In this document: positions 43,658 through 52,244 of the stretch, in pieces | Layout of the letters: every line of letters starts with the position of its first letter | Position numbering within the stretch: position 1 is the stretch's first letter | Assembly (NCBI GenBank): GCA_039819085.1 | Contig: JBCBSQ010000002.1 | Span: 124,001 to 188,000, forward strand | Source: MED-G105 sp039819085 | Lineage (GTDB): Bacteria > Pseudomonadota > Alphaproteobacteria > Caulobacterales > Parvularculaceae | Direction: 5' to 3' | DNA length: 64,000 nucleotides | Position numbers and translations under genes: made by a program | Notes under the pieces: generated by a model | The model's database searches: none | The model's input: only the letters and a program-made list of their open reading frames with translations | What the model was told of the DNA's origin: nothing

Positions 43658-43717
43658 TTACCTGCGCAGCGGTTTGAGAGTCGCCTTTTTTAAGAGCTTC
43701 AGCGTATAGCGGACGCC

Positions 43718-44860
43718 ATGACGGGACCGCTTCATCGCTATGACGCGCTTGTCGCCGACGGCGCGCTCGATCCTGACCCGGAGCAACGGGCGGCCGCCGC
43801 GCGGCTTCAGGAATTGCATGAAGCGCTTGGCGACCAGCAAGAGCGGCCCTCGCTTCTCGGACGATTGTTCGGCGCAAAGGCGCCGCCACCTAGGGGCGTC
43901 TACCTCTGGGGCGGCGTCGGGCGCGGCAAGTCGCTGCTGATGGACATCCTCTTCAACAACGCGCCGGTCGCGCGCAAACGCCGCGTGCACTTCCACGCCT
44001 TCATGCTGGAGGTTCACGAACGGGTCGGCGCTTATCGCAAGGCCGATGAGGGTGAGCTGAAGCGCCATCCCGCTTTTGACAAGGCGGCGCCAAACGACCC
44101 GATGCCCCTCGTCGCGGCGGACGTCGCGGAGACCGCGCGGCTCTTCTGTTTCGATGAGTTTCACGTCACCGACATCGCCGACGCAATGATCCTCGGGCGG
44201 CTCCTGCGCGGGCTCCTCGATGCGGGGGCTGTCGTCGTCGCGACGTCCAACCGCGCGCCGGATGATTTGTACAAGGATGGCCTCAATCGCCAGCTCTTCC
44301 TGCCGACGATCGACCTCATCAAGGAGCGCCTCGATGTCATCGAACTGGATGCGGCGCAGGACTATCGCCTCGCCCGGCTCGAAGGCGCGCCGACCTATTA
44401 CGCGCCCTTAGGACCGGACGCCGACGCCGCCATGGACGCCGCCTGGAGCCGGTTCATCTGCGGCGCGACGGCGGCCGAAGAAATGATCGAAGTTCAGGGC
44501 CGCACGCTCCACGTTCCCGCCGCAGCGCGCGACGCCGCGCGCTTCGACTTCGAGGACCTCTGCGCCAAGCCGCTCGGCGCCGCGGACTATCTCGCGATCG
44601 CCGACGCCTTCTCGACCGTCTTTATAGACCGCATTCCCGAGATGGGCCCGGAGAAACGCAACGAAGCGAAGCGCTTCGTGACGCTGATCGACACGCTCTA
44701 CGAGACGCGCACCAAGCTCGTCTGCTCCGCCGCCGCGCCGCCGGAAGCGCTTTACGCGTCAGGCGACGGCGCGTTCGAGTTTGAACGCACCGCCTCCCGC
44801 CTCATCGAAATGCGCTCAGCGGATTATCTGGGGTCGGAGCGACGGGCGGCGGCGGAGTAG
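43718..44860 (+). CDS. zapE: Cell division ATPase ZapE (AFG1-like)
   Basis: A 380-aa AAA-type ATPase. The Walker A is YLWGGVGRGKSLLMD, the Walker B is LFCFDEFHVTDIADAM, and the sensor region is VVVATSNRAPDDLYKDG. ZapE stabilises or disassembles FtsZ rings in E. coli and is related to mitochondrial AFG1. The sequence is complete and intact. Confidence 0.94.
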   Translation: MTGPLHRYDALVADGALDPDPEQRAAAARLQELHEALGDQQERPSLLGRLFGAKAPPPRGVYLWGGVGRGKSLLMDILFNNAPVARKRRVHFHAFMLEVHERVGAYRKADEGELKRHPAFDKAAPNDPMPLVAADVAETARLFCFDEFHVTDIADAMILGRLLRGLLDAGAVVVATSNRAPDDLYKDGLNRQLFLPTIDLIKERLDVIELDAAQDYRLARLEGAPTYYAPLGPDADAAMDAAWSRFICGATAAEEMIEVQGRTLHVPAAARDAARFDFEDLCAKPLGAADYLAIADAFSTVFIDRIPEMGPEKRNEAKRFVTLIDTLYETRTKLVCSAAAPPEALYASGDGAFEFERTASRLIEMRSADYLGSERRAAAE

Positions 44861-44987
44861 CGGCAATACTGTTTCGCCGGCCACCTTTGCCCAGGCGCCA
44901 AGCGGTTCATCTTCCAGTCGATCATGAACCGGAGTTTCGTTTGCCGCATGGGGCGGCGCGGGACGTCATGTCGGAAGATGATCATCG

Positions 44988-45014
44988 AAAAAAAAGGGCC
45001 GCAAAGCGGCCCTT
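44988..45014 (-). terminator. Strong rho-independent terminator
   Basis: Arms AAGGGCCGC (44994-45002) and GCGGCCCTT (45006-45014) enclose a 3-nt loop. On the minus strand the stem is followed by eight Ts (44995-44988), so it terminates the serine protease gene. On the plus strand it may also stop zapE readthrough. Confidence 0.88.
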
Positions 45015-45069
45015 TCTCCTTCGAGTTGCATGTCTTGAACCTCGTCAAGACATTTAAGACGTCGTCAGA

Positions 45070-46233
45070 TTAACACTTGGACGGACCGAAGCTGCATCCA
45101 AAGTTGATGAGCGTTCTGACATTGGTCGGACCATTTGGCGGAAACGCCGTGTTGTGGCCAAACCGGGACGCACCCTGGAGTTTGATTGAATCATCGATAA
45201 AGCCCCAGCTTGTAACGGCGGCCACTCTGTTGCGGTTTGAATCCACGGCAGGCGTTCCGGTGGAACCATCGTTCTTGCCGAAGTTATGGATCCATGGACC
45301 GCCGCTGCTGCCGCCCGTCATGTTGGACCCCATGACGACCTGATTGAAGTCGGCGCCTGGTCCGAAGACGGTTTCAGCATCCTGGATCGCAACCGATTCG
45401 GCCTGGATCATCCTGACGCCTGTGAAGCTAGCCTGAGGATAAGAGACCTGCGTCAGATGCGCCGCAAGTTGACCGTCAGGGGCGCCGAGCGGCGTATACC
45501 CGCGGTCATTCTGGTAAAGGCCGTATCTGCCGACGACTTCACCAACTTCTTCACCTTCCTCATTCGCGTCCATCACCAGGATGGCGACGTCATTTTCACA
45601 TACGATGCCGGTCACCACGCACTCGTCCGTGCCGTTGAAGTACACGCCTGGGATGATGATGCGCTGTACCGTCCACTCTCCGTACGGCAAGTCATCGTTG
45701 TGCCTTGCAGGCTGGAAGAACACTTCGTCTGCAAAGCCGGCTTCCCCCTGACCAAAATCATGCACGCAGTGGGCTGCGGTCAGAACAAGGCCAGGCCGAA
45801 TCACAGAGGCCGAGCAGACAAAGAAGAGTCCATCAAAGTTCATGAAGAGCTTGCCGGTTTGGCGATAGGGCGCTTGGTCCACCGGGGCGCTATTGGTATT
45901 GGAATTAGGGCGTTGCGCGACAATTCGCGACGTAAACGGAATACCGCCAAACATGTCGGTGCCGCTGCCAAAGGCCTGAGTGGAAAATCCAGATCCCGAC
46001 GCCCTCAAGGGACTAGCTTCCGGAAGCTGACTAAGGCTTGTCAGCATGGGCATGCGCGATTTTGCACTGCTCATCTGAGACGACGTCATTTTGTTCGCAG
46101 GCGCGAAAGCTGGCGAATACGCGACCGCTCTTCCGTTACCGCTCATCTCGACCTCTTGAGCCGAAGCGGTCGACGCCAGCCCGATGGCGAGCGCACCAGA
46201 AATCAGTGATTTCAGAAGGATATTCTTCCCCAT
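45070..46233 (-). CDS. Secreted trypsin-like serine protease
   Basis: A 387-aa exported protease of the chymotrypsin/V8 fold. The signal peptide ends at STASAQ. The triad is His155 (LTAAHC), Asp215 (ENDVAILV) and Ser310 (GGSSGGPW). An N-terminal stretch of about 75 residues before the catalytic domain is probably a propeptide. Six or more cysteines, including the last residue, suggest disulfides. It has a single-gene unit with its own terminator. Confidence 0.9.
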   Translation of the reverse strand: MGKNILLKSLISGALAIGLASTASAQEVEMSGNGRAVAYSPAFAPANKMTSSQMSSAKSRMPMLTSLSQLPEASPLRASGSGFSTQAFGSGTDMFGGIPFTSRIVAQRPNSNTNSAPVDQAPYRQTGKLFMNFDGLFFVCSASVIRPGLVLTAAHCVHDFGQGEAGFADEVFFQPARHNDDLPYGEWTVQRIIIPGVYFNGTDECVVTGIVCENDVAILVMDANEEGEEVGEVVGRYGLYQNDRGYTPLGAPDGQLAAHLTQVSYPQASFTGVRMIQAESVAIQDAETVFGPGADFNQVVMGSNMTGGSSGGPWIHNFGKNDGSTGTPAVDSNRNRVAAVTSWGFIDDSIKLQGASRFGHNTAFPPNGPTNVRTLINFGCSFGPSKC

Positions 46234-46681
46234 AGATCTCTTCTCCGATTTTGCAATCCGATCACGTTAACCATGATCCTTCGATCACAAAAGGGGTTTG
46301 CGCATCCAAACCGAATTTCGGTCGCCTAAATCGCGGGATCTAATGACGCGCTGTGACCAAAGCGAGCATCCGCTCATGCGGCAAACAATGTCTGGTTGTC
46401 CGCTCAGCATAAAGACTAATCGAAAACGACTAGAAGCGCCGCCAACTTTCTGTCGGAGGTTGTAGGTTGCGGCGGCGCGCGCACCCAAGCCTGTCCATAG
46501 CCTGCCCGCGACCAGCGCCGAAAGCGAATTCATCGGTAGGCCCATGCACATCGTTGCCTGCGCAGGGCTTCGCGGCGCGAATCACGTTCTCGGACGCCGT
46601 CGCGTTCTCCGCTGGCTTGTGCTTAAACGCACTCCTCGCGCGCCCAATGCCGGGCCTCGCGACTCACGAAAGCATTACGCG
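46234..46681. other. 448-bp intergenic region
   Basis: Region between the divergent protease and MFS transporter genes. A frame extends upstream of the MFS ATG but looks non-coding (Arg-rich, no ribosome site). No tRNA, riboswitch-like fold or repeat was recognised; both genes probably have their promoters here. Confidence 0.55.
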
Positions 46682-47938
46682 ATGATCACCGCCCTGAAGC
46701 GCACCGAGCCGCCCGGGTTCGCCGAACTCGCCGTCATCGCCGCCGCGGCGATGGCGTTGAACGCGCTCGCCATCGACATGATGCTGCCGGCGCTCGGCCT
46801 CATCGGCGACGACCTTAGCCTCGCCAATCCGAATGACCGGCAATTGATTGTCGGCCTCTATCTCATCGGCAATGGCGTGGGGCAGCTCTTTTTCGGCCCG
46901 CTCGTCGACCGATTCGGGCGACGGCCGATCCTCATCGGCTCACTCCTCGCCTATCTCGGCGGATCGGTGCTGTCTGTGGTCGCCGGCTCGTTCGAGCTTC
47001 TCCTCGCCGCGCGCGTCTTTCAGGGCGTCTCAACCGCTGGCAGCCGGGTGGCGATCTTCGCCATCATCCGCGACCAGTACGCCGGCCGGCGCATGGCGAA
47101 GCTCGTCTCCCTTGCGATCACCCTTTTTATGGCCGCGCCGATTATCGCCCCGGCGCTTGGTCAGGGCGTGCTGTTGTTCGCGCCCTGGCGCGGGATCTTC
47201 TTTGCGCTTTTTCTCTATGGCCTCGTGGTCTTCGTGTGGGCGTTCCTGCGTATGCCGGAAACGCTTGAGCCGGCGCGCCGCACCCGCCTCAATCTCGGCC
47301 GCGTCTTCGCATCGTACCGAGAGTTCTTCACCGACAAATGCGCAGCCGGCTACACGATCGCGTCGGCGTTCTGTTTCGGCGCGCTCTTCGGCTATATCTC
47401 GGCGGCGGAGCAGATCTTCTTCGAGGTTTTCAGCATTGGCGATCAGTTCGCCCTCGCCTTCGCAGCGGTCGCGGTGTCGCTCGGAATCGCGACGCTGACG
47501 AATGCGCAGCTTGTCGAACGCTACGGCATGCGCCGCCTCACCCACGCCGCGCTCATAATGTTCGTCGCCATCAACTTGTCGCACCTCGCCGTCATCAATC
47601 TCTTCGGATCGACGGCGATCAACTTCATCGGCTTTCTGTCGGCGGCATTTTTCGCGATCGGCCTTATCGGGCCGAATTGCTCGGCGCTGGCGATGGAGCG
47701 CATGGGCCATATCGCCGGATCCGCCGCCGCGGCGAACGGTTTCGCCTCGACGACGGTATCCGGGATCCTGGGCGCTGTGATCGGCCGCCAGTTCGACGGC
47801 ACCACGGGACCGATCGTGCTCGGCTTCGCTTTCTTCGGCGTCGCCGCGCTGTTGGTCGTGCTGTGGGTGGAGAATGGGCGTCTGTTCCGAACCGGGGAAG
47901 ACGCCGCCGGCGAGCCTGCGGAGGCGGGCAAAGGATGA
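46682..47938 (+). CDS. Bcr/CflA-type multidrug MFS transporter
   Basis: A 418-aa inner-membrane proton-coupled exporter with twelve predicted helices. MNALAIDMMLPALG-like start and the motif GQLFFGPLVDRFGRRPILIGS (in parts) match Bcr/CflA drug exporters; RVFQGVSTAGSRVAIFAIIRD is the motif C region. The ATG at 46682 is preferred because upstream sequence is not hydrophobic. Its stop overlaps the rimM start (ATGA). Confidence 0.9.
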   Translation: MITALKRTEPPGFAELAVIAAAAMALNALAIDMMLPALGLIGDDLSLANPNDRQLIVGLYLIGNGVGQLFFGPLVDRFGRRPILIGSLLAYLGGSVLSVVAGSFELLLAARVFQGVSTAGSRVAIFAIIRDQYAGRRMAKLVSLAITLFMAAPIIAPALGQGVLLFAPWRGIFFALFLYGLVVFVWAFLRMPETLEPARRTRLNLGRVFASYREFFTDKCAAGYTIASAFCFGALFGYISAAEQIFFEVFSIGDQFALAFAAVAVSLGIATLTNAQLVERYGMRRLTHAALIMFVAINLSHLAVINLFGSTAINFIGFLSAAFFAIGLIGPNCSALAMERMGHIAGSAAAANGFASTTVSGILGAVIGRQFDGTTGPIVLGFAFFGVAALLVVLWVENGRLFRTGEDAAGEPAEAGKG

Positions 47939-48501
47939 CGGCGCGCAAGGATCAGGGCGGACGCGTGTGTCTCGGACAGATCGGCGCCGCCCATGGCGTG
48001 CGCGGCGACTTCCGCGTCAAGGCGTTCACCGACGCGGCTGAGGACGTCGGCGCCTATGGTCCGCTAACGCTTGACCGGCGGGCGCCGCCGCAGACCCTCA
48101 GCCTCCAGATTATTCGCGTCGTCAAGCCGGGCGTTGTCCTCGCCCGCGCAAAGGAAGTCACAAGCCGCGAAGCGGCCGAAGCGCTCACCAATGAAAAGCT
48201 CTGGGTCGCGCGCGACGCGCTGCCCGCCCTCGACGACGAAGACGACTATTATGTGGAGGACCTTGTCGGTTTGAAAGCGCGCCTGCCAGACGGCGCCCCG
48301 GCGGGCGTGGTCGCGGCGGTGCACGATTTCGGCGCCGGCGATCTTCTGGAGTTGCGACAGATTCCGGGCGTGAAAGGCGGCCGCCTCATCCGCTTTACGA
48401 GGGAGCTTGTTCCGGAAGTGGACATAAAAGGAGGCCAAATTGGATTGTCGGAAGACGCCCTTGACGAAGGCGAAGGCGCGCCGGAACCCTCCGTATCATG
48501 A
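47935..48501 (+). CDS. rimM: Ribosome maturation factor RimM
   Basis: A 188-aa 16S processing factor that binds ribosomal protein S19. The N-terminal RVCLGQIGAAHGVRGDFRVKAFTD, in two parts, and the PRC-barrel region DYYVEDLVGL followed by LVPEVDIKGGQI are diagnostic. Usually rimM is followed by trmD and rplS; here about 7.7 kb intervene. Its ATG overlaps the MFS stop, an unusual partner. Confidence 0.94.
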   Translation: MTARKDQGGRVCLGQIGAAHGVRGDFRVKAFTDAAEDVGAYGPLTLDRRAPPQTLSLQIIRVVKPGVVLARAKEVTSREAAEALTNEKLWVARDALPALDDEDDYYVEDLVGLKARLPDGAPAGVVAAVHDFGAGDLLELRQIPGVKGGRLIRFTRELVPEVDIKGGQIGLSEDALDEGEGAPEPSVS

Positions 48502-48525
48502 CGACCAGAGCCAAGTCGCTTGGGC

Positions 48526-50760
48526 TCACACAAGTGCCCTTTCGCGGAGCAGGTCCGCCACGTCCGGGTCCGTGCGGTAGGCCTCGCTTGGCCGCGCGCC
48601 AAATCGCTCAATAAGCTCAATGGCGAAGAGTTTCGCGAATAGAGGCGACACGAAATAGCCATTGTGCAGAAGCTCTGCGCCATCGAACTTCATCGCCACC
48701 GCCAGGGGATCATGGCCGGCCTCGCCCGTGGTCAACGCGCCGGACGCCAGCAAGTCGCGCAGTCGGTCGATCGCGCCGGGCGCGTCGTTGTGCGACAGCG
48801 CAACCATTTCCGCCTCAACGCTCTGCGGCAGCGCGCCGACGGTTTCCTCATCTACGTCAATGGAGGGCGACACGCCGACGACCCGTTCTCCGTACCCGTC
48901 ATTGCCGTAAGCCTGCGCCCGCAAGACGCCATTGAGGTAGGCGTTGAGGACGGGCGCGCCCAAAACGCCCGCTATGGCGGCGATAATGGCGGAAAACCCG
49001 AGAACCGGAATCAGATTGGCGATCTGGAAGGTGACGCTCGTCGTTGTGTCCGGACGGACCGCCTCCGGCAGGCACAAATAGTCGGGACCTCCGCAATAGC
49101 CATCGAATCCGCTTGCGGTCGCCACCGCCGACGCCGTCCCGTCGAGTATGGCGCTCGTCACCCTCGAATGCGCATCCATCAGGAAGTCCAAGGGCCGCGG
49201 GACCGGCTCGATCAAGTCGCACCAGCGATAGGCGGACCGCGTCCGACGCGATCCTTCGATCCACCCGTCCGCAAACTCCTCCACCAGATCGCCGCACGCG
49301 CGCGCCAGATTCGTCCTGTTCGCAATCGACGTGACGAGTTCGGCGCCCTTTTCGATCACTCGCTCCGTCTGCCCATCATTTGACGTAGACACCAAAGGAT
49401 CGCCAAATACTCTTAAGTATGCAGCGGGGCCCATCCGGGTATCGACGCGCGCTTCATCTTCAGGCGTCGTCGAAACAATTTCGCTGTGCGACGCCTCTTG
49501 CGCAAACCAGGTGACAAATCGCGAACGGTCGCGCTCTCGGACATAGTACCTTGAATCACGGGCCGCCGCGGCGAAGAACTCTATCGTCATTTCCCGGACG
49601 TCTTCGATTGACATCCCTTTCACCTCACGCAGAACGACGTAGTCTGTTGCGCCGCCCATGAGATTCTCACCATTCAACCGCGCATCGATGTCATCGTCGC
49701 TGAGCCGATCAAGCTCCCCCCGAAAGTCTTCAAGGGTCACGAGGGAAAGGTCGGCCCGGAGGCGAAACTCCCGCGAAAAGAACGCAGCCATGGGTGAGAT
49801 CGCCTCGGCGCCAGCAAAACGAAACGCCCCAACCGACCTAAAATGACGATCCACGTCAGCTGCGTCCTCATCGGACAACCAGACGGGGTTCTCGACAACC
49901 GCAAGACCTTCGGACCGGTCCGAAAGGCGCAGCTCGTCCTCCGCAATCTGATTGCCGATCGCCTCCACATAGACATTCGCGACGAACAAGAACGCCAGCA
50001 ATGAGAAAACGCCGATAAACACCTGACGGAAACGGACAATCTTCGGCGCAAGCCCGACGCCCTGGCGCAACGCATTGATGGCTTCGTCCTGCGAATGGCT
50101 CATACGCAGATATAGATCGCGCGCCTTGTCATGGAGGACGTTCCGCCGAAACGCGCGCTGACGCCGGAAATTCCGACGTACAAAGAAAAAGAGAACGCTA
50201 ACGCCGATCAGGGCGGCCGAAAGCGTTAGCGAGTTGTCGCCTATGAACCCCGACAAGCTCGCGGCCTCGGCGTTCAGCAGAGAATAGAGCAGAACTGCAA
50301 GAACGCCCATGATCACCGTCATCGCGATCCGGCCCCGGAGATCAAGGATCGTAATCGGGTTGCGGTTCGACCTGAAAAGGATGAGCGGCATACCGATCGA
50401 TATGAAGCCGCGCACAAGGTCAAAGTCCGCACGCCGTCCGGTCAGATAGCGCAAGAGCAGCGCCTGAGCGCCGACGCTTCCGCCATGGCTATGCCCGACA
50501 ATCAGCGGCGGCGTTCGCCGTTTGCGCAAGCTCCTGAACAGCCGCGCGCCCGCCGCGCGCCTGTCCACCTCGCTGTTGCGGCCGGACCAGTGGAATGGCT
50601 CAATATTGAGCTGCGTATCGAGTTGCCGCTGCACCACCGTCCAGAACGGCGATCCGCGCTGCCACCAATTCTCGCCCGCATCAGCGTCGTCCTGCGCAAA
50701 CGTGCCATGCACCGTAACGATGTCGATCGCATCGTCAGCGTCCCCGCTTCTGAAAGCCAT
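48526..50760 (-). CDS. Membrane-anchored alpha/beta hydrolase (GC-rich copy)
   Basis: A 744-aa protein. After VTVHGTF and FHWSGRNSEVDRR the nucleophile elbow is VGHSHGG (Ser91), in an alpha/beta-hydrolase fold. Several membrane helices follow (including MTVIMGVLAVLLYSLLN and VFIGVFSLLAFLFVANV), then a large soluble part, a further helix pair near residue 620 and a conserved tail (FDGAELLHNGYFVSPLF). The AT-rich gene at 52245 is a homologue. The ATG at 50760 follows GAGGGG. The substrate is unknown; lipids are plausible given the membrane anchor. Confidence 0.72.
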   Translation of the reverse strand: MAFRSGDADDAIDIVTVHGTFAQDDADAGENWWQRGSPFWTVVQRQLDTQLNIEPFHWSGRNSEVDRRAAGARLFRSLRKRRTPPLIVGHSHGGSVGAQALLLRYLTGRRADFDLVRGFISIGMPLILFRSNRNPITILDLRGRIAMTVIMGVLAVLLYSLLNAEAASLSGFIGDNSLTLSAALIGVSVLFFFVRRNFRRQRAFRRNVLHDKARDLYLRMSHSQDEAINALRQGVGLAPKIVRFRQVFIGVFSLLAFLFVANVYVEAIGNQIAEDELRLSDRSEGLAVVENPVWLSDEDAADVDRHFRSVGAFRFAGAEAISPMAAFFSREFRLRADLSLVTLEDFRGELDRLSDDDIDARLNGENLMGGATDYVVLREVKGMSIEDVREMTIEFFAAAARDSRYYVRERDRSRFVTWFAQEASHSEIVSTTPEDEARVDTRMGPAAYLRVFGDPLVSTSNDGQTERVIEKGAELVTSIANRTNLARACGDLVEEFADGWIEGSRRTRSAYRWCDLIEPVPRPLDFLMDAHSRVTSAILDGTASAVATASGFDGYCGGPDYLCLPEAVRPDTTTSVTFQIANLIPVLGFSAIIAAIAGVLGAPVLNAYLNGVLRAQAYGNDGYGERVVGVSPSIDVDEETVGALPQSVEAEMVALSHNDAPGAIDRLRDLLASGALTTGEAGHDPLAVAMKFDGAELLHNGYFVSPLFAKLFAIELIERFGARPSEAYRTDPDVADLLRERALV

Positions 50761-51042
50761 TTCCCCTCGCCCCCGCTCCCTTAGGCCGATGACCCAATCC
50801 CCAAACGCAAAGCCCCTGACCGTTAGGCCGTACCGCAACGCAAGTAACCCGCGGGCCTCTCAGCTCAGGCCAACTGAGCCGAAGGGTCGTCAGCCGGAGG
50901 GATCAAGGCGTTCGGCGACCAGCCGTCGTTTGCCGCACTATATCGAAGAACCGCGCGAAGGCGAACGGCTAGCCACACCGCCAAGACGGCGGTCTTGAGT
51001 TTCTTTCTCGCTTATGCTTCGGCTTGAAGCTGGAGGCGGGAC

Positions 51043-51933
51043 ATGGCTGACGGCGAAGACGCGACGACCGAGAAGACGGCCGGTCCCGTTCCAGGACTGA
51101 GCGTTTACGCGAATGCGCCCCCGTCGCTCACCTTCAAAAAACTCCGTAAGCGCATTGTGCGCAACGCCCAGGAGGCGATCCGCGAATTCGCCATGGACAA
51201 GCCGCGAGCGGATGGACGTCCGCAGAAATGGCTCGTGTGCCTTTCCGGCGGCAAGGACAGCTATGGGCTTCTCGCCGCGCTCCTGGACCTCAAATGGCAG
51301 GGCGCCCTGAAAGCCGACCTCCTCGCCTGCAATCTCGACCAGGGGCAACCCGGGTTTCCCAAACATGTGTTGCCTGATTATCTTTCTGGGCTCGGCGTCG
51401 ACTATCGCATCGTCACCGAGGACACGTATTCCATCGTCACGGACAAGGTCCCGGAGAACCGCACCTATTGTTCGCTCTGCTCGCGCCTCCGCCGCGGGAT
51501 CCTTTACCGCGTCGCGCGTGAAGAGGGTTGCGACGCGATCGTCCTCGGCCACCATCGCGACGACGCGCTTGAGACCTTCATGATGAACCTTTTCCATGGC
51601 GGCCGGCTCGCCGCGATGCCGCCAAAGCTCGTCAATGACGAAGGCGATCTCTTGGTGCTCCGCCCCCTGATTACCTGCGCCGAGAAGGACCTCGCGAAGT
51701 TCGCCGAGCTTTTAGAATTCCCGATCATCCCCTGCACGCTCTGCGGCAGCCAGGAAGGCCTGCAACGCATGGCGATGAAGGCGCTCCTCGACGAATGGGA
51801 AGCGAAACGCCCCGGCCAGCGCGAGACAATGTTCCGGGCGCTCCGCAACGTGCGCGCGAGCCACCTCGCCGATGACAGGGTGTTTGATTTTGCGGGGCTA
51901 ATGGCGGGAAATAGCGGCAAATATGGCGATTAG
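51043..51933 (+). CDS. ttcA: tRNA 2-thiocytidine(32) synthetase TtcA
   Basis: A 296-aa ATP- and [4Fe-4S]-dependent enzyme that makes 2-thiocytidine at position 32 of some tRNAs. The PP-loop is LSGGKDS (68-73 for SGGKDS); the cluster ligands are Cys143 and Cys146 (CSLC) plus one of Cys231/Cys234 (CTLC). VLGHHRDDALETFMMNLF, in parts, is the second conserved block. It is intact and lies between the two membrane hydrolase genes. Confidence 0.93.
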   Translation: MADGEDATTEKTAGPVPGLSVYANAPPSLTFKKLRKRIVRNAQEAIREFAMDKPRADGRPQKWLVCLSGGKDSYGLLAALLDLKWQGALKADLLACNLDQGQPGFPKHVLPDYLSGLGVDYRIVTEDTYSIVTDKVPENRTYCSLCSRLRRGILYRVAREEGCDAIVLGHHRDDALETFMMNLFHGGRLAAMPPKLVNDEGDLLVLRPLITCAEKDLAKFAELLEFPIIPCTLCGSQEGLQRMAMKALLDEWEAKRPGQRETMFRALRNVRASHLADDRVFDFAGLMAGNSGKYGD

Positions 51934-52244
51934 GCGAAATCGACGTTGACGTCATTCGTTCAAATAAATCTTGCATTAGAAGATATCATAAAGTTAATAT
52001 CATTACGGCTATGTTATAGTATACAATATAAAAAATTTAGCGACGCCGCGCCACTGACCTAGCAGTTTCCGATTTTAAGTCGCGGCTTTGTATTGCGACA
52101 GGCGCATGCGCGAATGGCCTATTTCTGGGTATCTTGAAATCCCGCCATGCCACGTGAAAGACTAACCCTCTCGGTGACACGCACTACACACTCAGATATA
52201 AATCGCCGCTCTGAGTGTTTTCGCTTACGGGGAGGGGCACCAAC
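51934..52244. other. AT-rich leader before the second hydrolase
   Basis: A 311-bp region with a sharp fall in GC content (long A/T runs at about 51955-52040). It contains no gene. It probably carries the promoter and the 5' leader of the AT-rich hydrolase gene, including the hairpin at 52188-52220. Confidence 0.6.
52188..52220 (+). promoter_or_regulatory. 5'-leader hairpin followed by T run (attenuator-like)
   Basis: ACACTCAG (52188-52195) pairs with CTGAGTGT (52211-52218) around a 15-nt loop, and TTTT follows directly. It ends about 10 bp before the GGGGAGGGG ribosome site of the gene at 52245, so it may act as a terminator/attenuator or shield translation. Confidence 0.5.

Noticed and set aside
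46285..46551. 88-codon minus-strand frame upstream of the protease
   Set aside because: Rich in rare combinations, no start signal and no family; more likely promoter DNA.
47030..47710. Long highly charged minus-strand frame inside the MFS transporter
   Set aside because: Arg/Glu/Asp-rich antisense of a membrane protein is a typical shadow frame.
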